A DNA stretch of 64,000 nt from Phycisphaerales bacterium (GCA_026982335.1 JALSHH010000002.1:1-64000); one strand, 5' to 3'; positions 29,496 through 38,478 are shown, counted from the first letter of the stretch. Numbers and translations: made by a program. The notes: generated by a model not told the origin, from the sequence alone.

Positions 29496-30296
29496 ATGAG
29501 CCAAGACACCACAAACGCATCGAACAATTTGGGCTGGGATCCAATCGACCCACACGGGATCAACCCACATGACGAGGCCCACAAAGGGCATTTTGTCGCC
29601 GATTGGAAGATGCAAATATCGATCCTTGTGATTCTGCTCGTTTTCACCGTATTGACGGTTGGGTTTTATAACCTTGAGCAGTGGGCTGAAACTGCTTTTG
29701 AGATTACGCTGCCCAAATGGATCAATATCGCAGGGGCCATGTCAATCGCAACGGTGAAGGCGATTCTTGTTGCTGCCTTTTTTATGCAACTCAAGTACGA
29801 CAAAGTCCTCAATACCTTCGTCATGCTTTTTTGCCTCTTTTGCGTTGCTCTGTTTCTCGGTTTTACCATGATCGACTTGGGGTCGCGGCACCTTGTTGAT
29901 CCTGAAAGGGCGCCTCCAATCGTTGCTGGCGGTACCGGAGTTGGGCTCAATGCAGCACCGGTAGATAAAAAGTTTTCACTCATTCTGAGTCCCAAGGTAA
30001 ATACCGGAGGTTCGAACATCGTCTATTACGCCAGGCTTCATGGTAATGAAGAAAAACCGGGACTGCTCTATTATCGTGAGAAGGGTGATGAGGCGAGCTT
30101 CTGGAAAAAGTTTTACGGTGCACACGCAAGTGGGCGCGATGAGCTTGATGAGCGTAATTTCTACGAGCAGCTTGGATTTACGACCGGCACTTCGATCTCC
30201 GATTCCAACGCATCACACCCGCGGTATGGTTTGACACCCGGGCTCTTCTCTGATGTCGATCCCAAAACGGCAGAATCGCAAGATGATGGACATTGA
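29496..30296 (+). CDS. Cytochrome c oxidase subunit IV-like protein with long C-terminal domain
   Basis: Residues 45-130 hold three membrane helices, with ATVKAILVAAFFMQLKYDK and LGFTMIDLGSRH, a pattern typical of prokaryotic cytochrome c oxidase subunit IV (CtaF/CyoD-type). Ordinary versions are about 100-120 residues. This one has about 130 extra C-terminal residues (polar, from about 135), which I do not recognise. The N-terminus is histidine-containing and polar. It overlaps the next gene by 14 bases. The subunit is usually needed for assembly rather than catalysis. Confidence 0.85.
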   Translation: MSQDTTNASNNLGWDPIDPHGINPHDEAHKGHFVADWKMQISILVILLVFTVLTVGFYNLEQWAETAFEITLPKWINIAGAMSIATVKAILVAAFFMQLKYDKVLNTFVMLFCLFCVALFLGFTMIDLGSRHLVDPERAPPIVAGGTGVGLNAAPVDKKFSLILSPKVNTGGSNIVYYARLHGNEEKPGLLYYREKGDEASFWKKFYGAHASGRDELDERNFYEQLGFTTGTSISDSNASHPRYGLTPGLFSDVDPKTAESQDDGH

Positions 30297-31164
30297 GCGT
30301 GTCCAACCTCTACACAGTATACCGTTGGCGAAAGAAGGCCGATGGATTTGGTGGGGGTTGTGTGTCCTCTCCTTGCTCACCATTGTGGTCGCAGGCATTG
30401 CACTGGCTGGACGCATCGCCGATTACAACAAAGAATCTGCCCATCCTCTCTTTGCGTATATCCAAGTTGCTTCGACCTCGTTTACTTTTGCCGGACGCAC
30501 CGTTGAGCTTGTCGAAGAGACACTAGACGGCCGTGATGTTGTGCGTGTACGCTATGGAGACGAAGAGCTCATACTCGATGTTGCCATTCCGCCTTTGGTT
30601 CCCCTGCCCACTCTTTACGAACGCCAAAAGGACTGGCTAACCCTTTCCTTTTTTGCCGATCGGGCCGGGATGTCGATGCGTGAGTTTCAGAGGAAGCTTG
30701 AGAATGATGAAATTAAACCTCGTTTAGCATTGGTCACTCGAACACCCTTTGGCGTCGAATCACTCAAAACTCCAAACCATGAGCGTCTTCAACAGCCAGA
30801 AACCTGGGGCAACGGTGAGGTCCGAAGCGATCTTTGGCGATTCGATTGTTATGAGTTTCTCCGCGACGGGACCATCGTTCATGAGGTGAAACGATTTCCA
30901 GAAAGCGGAAAAAGTCTCCTCCGCAGGCAAAATTATGCCAAGCTCAAAGGCGAGCCTATCCCCCAACGCCGAGATGGTGAGCTCGAAGAGTATTCTTGGC
31001 AGCGCGGGGCCGCCCTCAAAATCATGCCCCGAGCACCCGCAATCACGATGGAGCAACAGGCTTTGCGTGTTTCAGGATGGACGCTTCCTGCCACTGCCGC
31101 AGGATTCCTCGTGTTCCTTGTTTCCTTCTTTTTCGCCATTGCTCCCGCACGGGTGACTGAATAG
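30283..31164 (+). CDS. Unknown membrane protein at the end of the respiratory operon
   Basis: The 293-residue protein (start at 30283; an ATG ten codons earlier or one codon later is possible) has one membrane helix near the N-terminus (WIWWGLCVLSLLTIVVAGIA), a soluble segment of about 210 residues and a second helix at the C-terminus (LPATAAGFLVFLVSFFFAIA). The soluble part is mixed alpha/beta with no cysteine or histidine cluster. I do not recognise the family. It overlaps the subunit IV gene and is followed by the operon terminator, so it is co-expressed with the oxidase. An assembly or stability role is plausible. Confidence 0.7.
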   Translation: MMDIERVQPLHSIPLAKEGRWIWWGLCVLSLLTIVVAGIALAGRIADYNKESAHPLFAYIQVASTSFTFAGRTVELVEETLDGRDVVRVRYGDEELILDVAIPPLVPLPTLYERQKDWLTLSFFADRAGMSMREFQRKLENDEIKPRLALVTRTPFGVESLKTPNHERLQQPETWGNGEVRSDLWRFDCYEFLRDGTIVHEVKRFPESGKSLLRRQNYAKLKGEPIPQRRDGELEEYSWQRGAALKIMPRAPAITMEQQALRVSGWTLPATAAGFLVFLVSFFFAIAPARVTE

Positions 31165-31252
31165 TTTTCTCATGTGATCGTTGCTTTGGAGCGAGTTCCA
31201 GTTGGAAGAGGGAAGTCTTTTTTGTCATATCACGAATTTGTTATACCACGAA

Positions 31253-31280
31253 AAAACCGCTCCTTTACGGAGGCGGTTTT
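31253..31280. terminator. Bidirectional terminator between respiratory operon and OmpA-like gene
   Basis: AAAACCGC(bulge)TCC and GGAGGCGGTTTT form a stem of 11 pairs with loop TTTAC; A-rich on one side and TTTT on the other, so it can stop transcription from either convergent unit. Confidence 0.75.
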
Positions 31281-31340
31281 CATCGTTCGACAGGCGATTT
31301 GATTTCGTTCAGATTCATTTCGCCAGTTTGCTTTATCGGT

Positions 31341-32219
31341 TTACTTTGTCGGATCAATCTTCGGACGCGTGGTTGCCGGGGTTGGTGCAGAGTCATCAGC
31401 CCGAGCCTCAATGGGTGCAGGCGTGACACCGGTCCTCGTAGAGGGTACCAGATAAATTTCTACCCGGCGGTTTGCCGGCGTGCCTTTCCCCGTGTTATTG
31501 GGAACCAATGGACGGTTTTCACCCCACCCCGTCACCGACATTCGATCCCAAGCGATCCCGGCTTTGCCAAGTTCTGCTCGTACAGCGATCGCCCGATGGG
31601 CTGAAAGATGCATATTCGAGGGATGGCGCTTTCGGGTATTGGAACTAATTTTTTGGTCGTCGGTATGTCCAACGATCTGGATATCGTATTTGTTTGCCGA
31701 ACCAGAGTTGAGTACTTGAGCAAGTTGTTTGAGCGAATCTCCAGCTGATGCCTGCACAGAATCAGAACCCGACGCAAAGGTCATATCCGAAACGAATCGA
31801 AGCATTCCTTTGTCTGCGTCATAGATAATCATGTCGGGGAACTGGTTGGCAAGATCAGTAAGGGCTTGATCTGTCGCCGCATCAAGATGCACAATCTGGA
31901 AGGAGTTCATCCGATCTTCAAGATTTGCAAAGGCAATTTGCGAGCTGGCCAATCCATTGCGGAGTGTCTCATTTTCAGAACGTAGTGCGTTGATTACGCT
32001 TTGTGCATCACCAGCCGACCCTTGAAGCTGGGAGTTGGTCGATTCGATGGAGTTTAATCGATTGGTCAGCTCCTGATTTTGGCTCCGGAGTGACATATTT
32101 GTGTCATAAAGTTTGTCGTATTCTTGCTGACTGACACAACCCGTGCCGAGTCCGGCAATGGCAATTAGAGCGGTGCTCAGGGCAACCCGTTGCCCGATAG
32201 CGCGTTTCGTGATTTTCAT
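31341..32219 (-). CDS. OmpA-family peptidoglycan-binding lipoprotein
   Basis: The 292-residue protein begins MKITKRAIGQRVALSTALI and has a lipobox LGTGC near residue 26. A coiled-coil of about 60 residues (NQELTNRLNSIESTNSQLQG) leads to a C-terminal OmpA domain with IQIVGHTDDQKIS and VTGWGENRPLVPN...NRRVEIYL, the peptidoglycan-binding signature. It probably links the outer membrane to the wall. The ATG at 32219 is preceded by AGGAGTTTTTTAGCC; an upstream in-frame start at 32300 would add 27 unrelated residues. Terminal residues are Pro/Thr-rich. Related to Pal, but without tol genes nearby. Confidence 0.9.
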   Translation of the reverse strand: MKITKRAIGQRVALSTALIAIAGLGTGCVSQQEYDKLYDTNMSLRSQNQELTNRLNSIESTNSQLQGSAGDAQSVINALRSENETLRNGLASSQIAFANLEDRMNSFQIVHLDAATDQALTDLANQFPDMIIYDADKGMLRFVSDMTFASGSDSVQASAGDSLKQLAQVLNSGSANKYDIQIVGHTDDQKISSNTRKRHPSNMHLSAHRAIAVRAELGKAGIAWDRMSVTGWGENRPLVPNNTGKGTPANRRVEIYLVPSTRTGVTPAPIEARADDSAPTPATTRPKIDPTK

Positions 32220-32359
32220 GGCTAAAAAACTCCTGGTCTGCATCAAGCTTGGCGATCTGCAAAGCTCTGGGTGTGTTGGTCGAACCACCGGTGTCACCAA
32301 TGGAATGGTATCGTATGATATCGTATTGAGTCCAACTCGGTCGCCAATCTACAACCTTA

Positions 32360-33796
32360 TTGCATATTCGACCCATACAATCTGCATATATGCGCAATCA
32401 ATACCGTCAGCCTTTTTCTCAAACCACCCGATACAAAGTAGATGCGCTGCTTGGCCCGAGTGCTTTGAAAATTTCTCCGGATTCGGGCACTTTCATGCCT
32501 TACATCAGGCTTAATGCGTCGGCGATTGCCGATGCAATCCGAGGGTGCATCGAGTCTGCATCCATCATTCTCAAACCAACCAAATTGGGCTACAAAATCA
32601 TTGCTTGGGGCACCCATGCCCAGATTGACCAAATGGACCTCCCCAAGTCCATGATCGAACTTACCCTTCGCGGTCGGCTCATCATCCCCGCCTTGGTCAA
32701 CGCCCACGCCCATCTCGATCTCACCCACATTGGTCCTATCGCCCACGATCCTGCCGACGGATTCGTCAAGTGGGTCGATCACATCCGATCCAACCGGAAA
32801 CTCGACGATTCAGACATCCAAGACGCCGTCGCATTGGGCATCAAAGGCTCTCTTGCCGGAGGCTCGATCGCAGTGGGGGACATCGCCGGCGCACCGATGG
32901 GCCGAATCACCGACGCCCCTGCCCATGAACTCGCATTTTCCCCCCTGATCGGGGTGTCATACTTAGAGTTCTTCGGCATCGGCACCAGCGCACCTGCTGC
33001 GATCACCAAAATCAACCACTACCTCTCCACCGTCTATCCCCAATCCCTTACCAACATCGCCAACTCAGGCGTCGAGATCGGGCTCCAGCCTCACGCCCCC
33101 AACACCGTCGATCTTGTTGTCTACCGCTGGGCCGCGGCGGCGGCCCGCGCACGATCCATGCCCCTCTCGACCCACCTCGCCGAGACCCCCGAAGAACGCG
33201 CCTTCATCGCCGAAGGCACAGGCCCCCAGCGCACCTTCCTCGAACGCTTCGGCATCTGGCACGACTCCATCCTCGATCACATCGCCAAATCCAATCACCC
33301 CGTCGAGCACCTCGCCGATGTGCTGGCTGATTTCCCCTTCCTCGTCGCCCATGTCAATGATGCCACCGATGCCACCATCGAGACCCTCGCCAAAACCAAC
33401 ACCGCCGTCGCCTATTGCCCACGAGCCAGTGCCTACTTCGGAGCCGATCACCACTTCGGCCCGCACCGATACCGCGACATGCTCGCGGCGGATATCAATG
33501 TATGTTTAGGCACCGATTCCATCGTCAACCTCGATACGCCCGACCGAATCTCCATCCTCGACGAGATGCGCTTCCTCCATCGCCGCGACGCGATCGACCC
33601 AATCACCCTCCTCCAACTGGCCACCACCAACGGGGCCAAAGCCCTCGGACTCAACGAATCCAACTTCACCCTCGCCCCCGGCAATCACCCCCTGGGCCTC
33701 CTCGCCATCCCGGTTGCGCCGGGAATTTTAGATTCTTGGCAAGGGGCAATGCTGAGCAGTGAGCCGCCGGAGTGGGTGTATATTCAAACAAGTTGA
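32360..33796 (+). CDS. Amidohydrolase, aminodeoxyfutalosine deaminase-like
   Basis: A 478-residue metal-dependent TIM-barrel hydrolase with the cytosine/adenosine deaminase motifs: LVNAHAHLDL (HxH), QPHAPNT, STHLAETPEE (His and catalytic Glu), VAHVND, and CLGTDSIVNLDTPDRIS (Asp). The family includes 5'-deoxyadenosine, S-adenosylhomocysteine and aminodeoxyfutalosine deaminases. The last is used in the futalosine route to menaquinone common in Phycisphaerae, and that is my preferred but unproven role; no other mqn gene is in the window. An alternative ATG is at 32390. The 5' end lies close to the divergent OmpA-like gene. Confidence 0.75.
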   Translation: MHIRPIQSAYMRNQYRQPFSQTTRYKVDALLGPSALKISPDSGTFMPYIRLNASAIADAIRGCIESASIILKPTKLGYKIIAWGTHAQIDQMDLPKSMIELTLRGRLIIPALVNAHAHLDLTHIGPIAHDPADGFVKWVDHIRSNRKLDDSDIQDAVALGIKGSLAGGSIAVGDIAGAPMGRITDAPAHELAFSPLIGVSYLEFFGIGTSAPAAITKINHYLSTVYPQSLTNIANSGVEIGLQPHAPNTVDLVVYRWAAAAARARSMPLSTHLAETPEERAFIAEGTGPQRTFLERFGIWHDSILDHIAKSNHPVEHLADVLADFPFLVAHVNDATDATIETLAKTNTAVAYCPRASAYFGADHHFGPHRYRDMLAADINVCLGTDSIVNLDTPDRISILDEMRFLHRRDAIDPITLLQLATTNGAKALGLNESNFTLAPGNHPLGLLAIPVAPGILDSWQGAMLSSEPPEWVYIQTS

Positions 33797-34121
33797 TGCT
33801 TTTGTGCGGGTGCCATAACTCACCTTCTTCGGCACAGTCGTATTTTGTTTTCAATTGAGCAGCCCGCACGACTGCGTTCTTCAGGTGAGTCGTGGCATCC
33901 AGATTTTGTCTTTGCCAAGGCATCCCCAATTTCCCCATCTTGCCACCTCTACCCCATTCTCCCTCAGATTCCTGCATCCAACCTCCGCCTGCGTACGAAA
34001 AGATCAAGAGAAGAGCTTCGTATTCCCGAAGGAGTTCGTAGGGATACCCTTCCAAGACGGGATTGGGTGCATATCGTTTCAAGGACAGCGATGTGCAGAA
34101 AAGTCCCACCGAGTGTGCGCT
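33797..34121. other. Intergenic region holding one copy of a dispersed repeat
   Basis: 325 bases without a supported gene. The left part includes a repeat shared with 56941-57022. The right part has an inverted TACGAA...TTCGTA. In-frame extension of the next gene into this region is possible but its residues have no coherent composition. Confidence 0.4.
33885..33908. repeat. Dispersed repeat, copy 1
   Basis: A 24-base segment starting GTGAGTCGTGGCATCC matches 56972-56995 at 23 of 24 positions. Weaker similarity extends on both sides (GAGCA...ACG..TGCG on the left, ATCCC.AAT..CCCCAT on the right), making an element of roughly 80 bases. Both copies lie just upstream of plus-strand genes. Confidence 0.6.
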
Positions 34122-34553
34122 ATGAGTAGTGAAGTTCAAATCGATCTCAAAGATGTTATGGATCAAGCCGGGGGCTATTCGCCTGCGTGCTTTGGGTTTA
34201 TCCGTGATGGACTTGCACATACCGTTGAAATGGTGCACGGCAACCCCGCCGATCAAACCATGCTCGAACTTGGACTCGTAGAAGACTCCCGCCATGTCTG
34301 TGGCCGAGAACTCTGCATCGGGCTCAAAGACTATGCCATTGACCGCTATGGCATGCTTGCCAAGTCCGTCCTCAACCGCTGGGGCATCCACTCCACCCGC
34401 GACTTCGGGAACATCATCTTCGCGATGGTCGATGTTGGTTTGATGCGGACCACCGACGAAGATTCGATCGAAGATTTCGATTTGGTCTACGAGTTCGATG
34501 ATGTCTTCGCCGACCCTGCCAGAATCACCCGTCCTGTCACACTCGAATCCTGA
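34122..34553 (+). CDS. Minf_1886-family protein of unknown function
   Basis: The 143-residue cytoplasmic protein has GYSPACFGFIRDGLAHTVE, HVCGRELCIGLKDYAIDRYG and STRDFGNIIFAMVDVGLM, features I recognise as the small Minf_1886 family. Its function is unknown. The ATG at 34122 was chosen because the conserved part starts there; the frame runs open to 33855 but the added residues look like non-coding DNA. It is followed by a permease gene after 45 bases. Confidence 0.75.
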   Translation: MSSEVQIDLKDVMDQAGGYSPACFGFIRDGLAHTVEMVHGNPADQTMLELGLVEDSRHVCGRELCIGLKDYAIDRYGMLAKSVLNRWGIHSTRDFGNIIFAMVDVGLMRTTDEDSIEDFDLVYEFDDVFADPARITRPVTLES

Positions 34554-34598
34554 TTCTCTCGATCCACAGGAATCCCTGTTCCGTGCTATGCTTGTCGC

Positions 34599-35897
34599 AT
34601 GGATGAACACCCATCAAACGATCAGCCATCCCCACCTGCTTGGGCCTCGCTTCACCTCTGGCACATGCAGCCCGTCCGCGATGTCCTCCTCGGACTGGGT
34701 ATTTTTGCTCTGTTCCTCCTCGGGCAGAAAGCTTCGGTGGTTACGGTGCCGTTGCTCTTGGCGATCCTGTTGGCCTACCTCTTCGAGCCGGTGATTGTCT
34801 GGTCGATGAAAAAGTTCAGCATCGCTCGTCGAACCTCCGTCATCGGTATCATTGTTGCAGTTGTAACTTTCATTGTTGTCCCTGCCTTTCTCGGGGCAAC
34901 CTATGCCACAGGCCAACTCGTCACTTTTGCCACCGATACTGTCGATGACATCAAGATCGTCAATGAGGCGATTGAAATCAGCAAAAATGATCCGGATCGG
35001 GCTTCTCTCTACATGACGGACCATACTACTGGTCCATGGCCTTGGATTTACGACCAGATCATTCTTTCTCAGGCGGGCAATTCTACTCAAAGTGCTTTAA
35101 ACACCAATTCTGATGTCAATCAAGGCACTGCCATTGGGGATATTTTTTCAATTATGATCCAATGGTTTGAAGAGAATCAAACGCAAGTTGCTCAGACTGC
35201 TGCCGGAGTAGGAGCCAGCGCCGTCAACTCCATCCTTTCAATCGTCAGTGCTTTTTTCGGATTTGGATTTCTTGCCTTTGTCACGACCTTCTTTTTCTTT
35301 TTTACTGCGACCGAATGGATCGGACTTCAACGATTTGGCACTCGCCTTCTTCCCGAGAAAAACCGTGAGAAGACCATTGACCTACTCATCAAGTTTGATC
35401 GTGTGATCTCCGGTTTTATCCGCGGGCGCATCACCATTGCCTTTATCCAGGCGATCGTCTTTTCGATCGGATTCTTCCTCATTGGTGTCCCTGGGGCCTT
35501 TATCCTCGGCCCCATTGTCGCGGTCCTCTCGATCGTGCCTTATCTTGCACTTGTTGGCGTACCTGTTGCCATCGCATTGCTCTGGCTTCAAGGGCACACC
35601 GGATTGCGAGGCGAAATCTGGTGGGTCATCGGGGCACCGATCCTCTTTTATTTTGCAGGACAAGCCATCGACGATTATGTCCTGACCCCGATGATCCAAG
35701 GCAAAAGCACAGGAATGGATACCCCAACGATCCTCTTCGCATCGCTGGCAGGGGGTGCACTTTTCGGCATCTTTGGCCTACTCATCGCCATCCCCATTGC
35801 AGCTTGCGTCAAGATTCTTATCCAAGAAATTTTCTGGCCCCGCTTCAAGCAATGGGCCGAGGGACGGGCCAAGGATCCATTGCCGATCGATCGTTGA
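34599..35897 (+). CDS. AI-2E family transporter (TqsA/PerM type)
   Basis: The 432-residue membrane protein has about eight helices: two pairs near the N-terminus, a cytoplasmic segment of about 70 residues, then the C-terminal helices with FIRGRITIAFIQAIVFSIGF, LIGVPGAFILGPIVAVLSIV and DTPTILFASLAGGALFGIFG, the conserved family motifs. The family was named for autoinducer-2 export but members carry diverse substrates, including ions; the substrate here is unknown. It ends 62 bases before the convergent PEP-CTERM gene. Confidence 0.9.
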   Translation: MDEHPSNDQPSPPAWASLHLWHMQPVRDVLLGLGIFALFLLGQKASVVTVPLLLAILLAYLFEPVIVWSMKKFSIARRTSVIGIIVAVVTFIVVPAFLGATYATGQLVTFATDTVDDIKIVNEAIEISKNDPDRASLYMTDHTTGPWPWIYDQIILSQAGNSTQSALNTNSDVNQGTAIGDIFSIMIQWFEENQTQVAQTAAGVGASAVNSILSIVSAFFGFGFLAFVTTFFFFFTATEWIGLQRFGTRLLPEKNREKTIDLLIKFDRVISGFIRGRITIAFIQAIVFSIGFFLIGVPGAFILGPIVAVLSIVPYLALVGVPVAIALLWLQGHTGLRGEIWWVIGAPILFYFAGQAIDDYVLTPMIQGKSTGMDTPTILFASLAGGALFGIFGLLIAIPIAACVKILIQEIFWPRFKQWAEGRAKDPLPIDR

Positions 35898-35902
35898 TGC
35901 CA

Positions 35903-35931
35903 GAAAAAAGGCGAACGCTGAAGAGTTCGCC
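35903..35931 (-). terminator. Terminator for PEP-CTERM-type gene
   Basis: On the minus strand GGCGAAC/GTTCGCC form a perfect 7-bp stem with an 8-base loop followed by TTTTTT. It lies about 30 bases beyond the stop of the gene at 35960. Confidence 0.8.
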
Positions 35932-35959
35932 CATGTGCTTGAGAATGTGAACAGCATCA

Positions 35960-36586
35960 TTATCGTCGGCGACGCGTTGCGATCAGCCCGCCCATACCAA
36001 GCAGTGCAATCGCACCCGGTGTTGGTACAGTCGAAATCTGGAAGTTATCGAAGAAGGCATCGTCTGATCGGCCTTGCGAGCCAACAAAGTCTTCAACCAT
36101 CAGCCGTACGGAGTTGCCGAGCCCCAGATCTGCTGCAGTAAAATCATACTGATACGAATTCCACTGTCCATCGTCAATCAATACATCGCTGGCGCCCGAC
36201 GCATTGCCCGTGGCCCACTTCCATGTGTGGAGTCCGGGCATGTCCACGGAGAATCCGACATATCCACCGGTATCATCAATCCGACTCTTGGCCTGCGCAA
36301 GCCCAAGATAATCAAACGAGATTCGGTAAGTTTGGTTTGGATCGAGCAAAATGGGATTGATCGTGAACAAGTCTCCCGCCGAGGCCAACCCGCGAAAGCC
36401 CAGCACTGTGTTGTTTCCACCAAGCGGGTCGTTGACCAGAATTCCTTGGTGGATGCCACCATTTTTCCCTGTCCATTGTCCCAATCCAGATTCAAAATCG
36501 TCATGAAAGACAATATCGGCGTTGGCTGTTGCTGCAGCAGCAATACAAGTGAAGACAGCGATCATGGTCGATGATTTGGAGTTCAT
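35960..36586 (-). CDS. Secreted PEP-CTERM-like protein
   Basis: The 208-residue protein has a signal peptide (MNSKSSTMIAVFTCIAAAATA), a beta-rich domain resembling carbohydrate-binding jelly-roll modules (DDFESGLGQWTG, FDNFQIS), and ends in VPTPGAIALLGMGGLIATRR, a PEP-CTERM-type sorting tail with proline motif, hydrophobic helix and arginine cluster. Such proteins are usually cleaved and anchored by exosortase systems and linked to extracellular matrix. No exosortase gene is in the window. GAGGTGCCCGAT precedes the ATG at 36586. Confidence 0.8.
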   Translation of the reverse strand: MNSKSSTMIAVFTCIAAAATANADIVFHDDFESGLGQWTGKNGGIHQGILVNDPLGGNNTVLGFRGLASAGDLFTINPILLDPNQTYRISFDYLGLAQAKSRIDDTGGYVGFSVDMPGLHTWKWATGNASGASDVLIDDGQWNSYQYDFTAADLGLGNSVRLMVEDFVGSQGRSDDAFFDNFQISTVPTPGAIALLGMGGLIATRRRR

Positions 36587-36822
36587 ATCGGGCACCTCTT
36601 GGTATTGAGATTGATAGGCGTCGCGTGCAGACAATCTGCACGGAGAACGCACCAAGAGCATGCAGTTGAAGTGGGGACCCTGCCAGCGATATGTTTCCGC
36701 ATGCCGTTTGCAATGACCAGTTTGTCAGGTTGGTTTATCTGGCGCGTCCGGATACTGCACACACCATTGGGAGAAAAGAAGAGGCAAGCCCGATAACTCG
36801 AACGGTTCAGGACGCGCTGTGC

Positions 36823-38355
36823 TTATCGCCGTTTCTTTTTTTTAGGTTTGCGTTTTTTGCCGCCAGACTTGGATTTCGTGGACTTCTTCATCGAAAACCC
36901 AGGCATCCCCATACTTCCGATTCCAGGCATCCCGCCTCTTGCGCCCATTCCACCACCGGCCATCGCCTTGGCTGCAGCCATTTTGCCTCCTGGGCCCATG
37001 GCTCCCATCTGTTTCATCATTTTCGAGAGCATTCCAAATTGTTTGGTCAGTTTGCCCACTTCGTTCTGGTCAGTTCCTGACCCCTTGGCGATCCGTTGCT
37101 TGCGCGAATGCTTGATGATTTCAGGTCTTTTCTTTTCCTCAGTTGTCATCGACTCGATCATTGCTTCTGTCCGATCGAACTGCCTCTCATCGACATCAAT
37201 ATCCTTGAGCGCTGATCCAACGCCGGGCAGCATTCCTAATAACGATTTCATCGATCCCATCCGACGCATCATCTTCATCTGCTTGAGGAAGTCGTCCATA
37301 TCCAATTCTCCCTTGGCCATCTTCGCTTCAAGGGCTGCCGCTTCGTCTTCCGACACTTCCTGCTGCGCCTTTTCGACCAACGATACCACATCGCCCATCC
37401 CCAAGATTCGCCCGGCCATCCGTTCAGGATGGAACACCTCAATCGCATCAAGGTGCTCGCCTACCCCAATGTATCGAATCGGTGCGCCCGTCACTTCTTT
37501 GACTGACAACGTCGCTCCGCCTCGGGTATCGGAATCGAACTTGGTCAGGATCACGCCATCAACTTCAAGCTGTGCATGGAACGCCTTGGCGCTGTTGACT
37601 GCATCTTGCCCGGTCATTGCATCGACAACGAGGAAAATATGATGCGGATTGAGCATTGACCGCACGCCCTTGAGCTCGCTCATCAATTCGTCATTGACAT
37701 GAAGCCGTCCCGCCGTATCGAGAATCAACACATCCACGCCCTTGGATTTGGCCTCCTTGAGCGCTCGCTGACACACCTTCACCGCGACTCCGACCGCTTT
37801 GCCATATTCAGCGCTCTGGCCATGCTCACCATAAAAATGAACCTGTGATCCACCGGACAGTTCGTCATTGGCTTGGTTCGCCACGGTCTCTAACTGCTCA
37901 ACCGCTGCCGGGCGTTGCAGGTCCGCAGCACACAACATCACCGATCGCCCCTGCTTCTTGAGCATCCCTGCGAGCTTGCCACAGGTCGTCGTCTTGCCCG
38001 AACCCTGCAATCCACACATCATAATAATCGTCGGCCCCGGCGAAAGCTTCATGATTCCGGGTGGCGTCGGTTGTTCTTCGGCATCAGGGTCACCTCCGAA
38101 CAATTCCACCAGCCGTCGATGCACAATTGCAATCATCTCTTGCCCTGGCTTGACGGCCTTGGTTACTTGTTTTCCCTTGGCATCTTCGAGCACCTTAGCA
38201 CAAAACGCCTCGGCCACCTCATAATGCACATCGGCTTCGAGCAATGCCTCACGCACCTCGTCCATCGCCTCACGAACATTGGACTCGGAAATCTCGGCAT
38301 TCCCGCTGAGCTTGCGAAAGACACTATTGAACCCATCAGAAACGCGATCAAACAT
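36823..38355 (-). CDS. ffh: Signal recognition particle protein Ffh
   Basis: The 510-residue GTPase binds 4.5S RNA and signal sequences to target membrane proteins. It has the NG domain with GLQGSGKTTT (P-loop, K121), AADLQRPAAVEQL, LDTAGRLHV and TKFDSDTRGG, and a methionine-rich M domain (about 310-450) with LLGMLPGVGSALK and KKRPEIIKHSRKQRIAKGSG. The C-terminus carries a Gly/Met-rich stretch and a long lysine/arginine tail (KKRKPKKKKRR) that is longer than usual. The ATG at 38355 follows GGAG by 5 bases; a start four codons earlier is possible. Housekeeping single gene. Confidence 0.97.
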   Translation of the reverse strand: MFDRVSDGFNSVFRKLSGNAEISESNVREAMDEVREALLEADVHYEVAEAFCAKVLEDAKGKQVTKAVKPGQEMIAIVHRRLVELFGGDPDAEEQPTPPGIMKLSPGPTIIMMCGLQGSGKTTTCGKLAGMLKKQGRSVMLCAADLQRPAAVEQLETVANQANDELSGGSQVHFYGEHGQSAEYGKAVGVAVKVCQRALKEAKSKGVDVLILDTAGRLHVNDELMSELKGVRSMLNPHHIFLVVDAMTGQDAVNSAKAFHAQLEVDGVILTKFDSDTRGGATLSVKEVTGAPIRYIGVGEHLDAIEVFHPERMAGRILGMGDVVSLVEKAQQEVSEDEAAALEAKMAKGELDMDDFLKQMKMMRRMGSMKSLLGMLPGVGSALKDIDVDERQFDRTEAMIESMTTEEKKRPEIIKHSRKQRIAKGSGTDQNEVGKLTKQFGMLSKMMKQMGAMGPGGKMAAAKAMAGGGMGARGGMPGIGSMGMPGFSMKKSTKSKSGGKKRKPKKKKRR

Positions 38356-38459
38356 ACCTACTCCCATACCCCCGGCACAGGCGTCTCACCTGCGTTTGAT
38401 GAAACATTCCAGTTGTCCAAGGCCATTGACCGCAGCCAATGGTATTCTATCCCCAGTAG

Positions 38460-38478
38460 AACGGGCTTCCAGCCCGTT
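38460..38478. repeat. Short perfect inverted repeat AACGGGCT-TCC-AGCCCGTT
   Basis: 8-bp perfect stem with 3-base loop in the gap between divergent ffh and the zinc-ribbon gene, with no T-run adequate for a terminator. Comparable in form to 9529-9547. Confidence 0.5.

Noticed and set aside
33666..34610. Minus-strand frame of 314 codons opposite the Minf_1886 gene
   Set aside because: Overlaps three plus-strand units and has low-complexity, non-protein-like composition.
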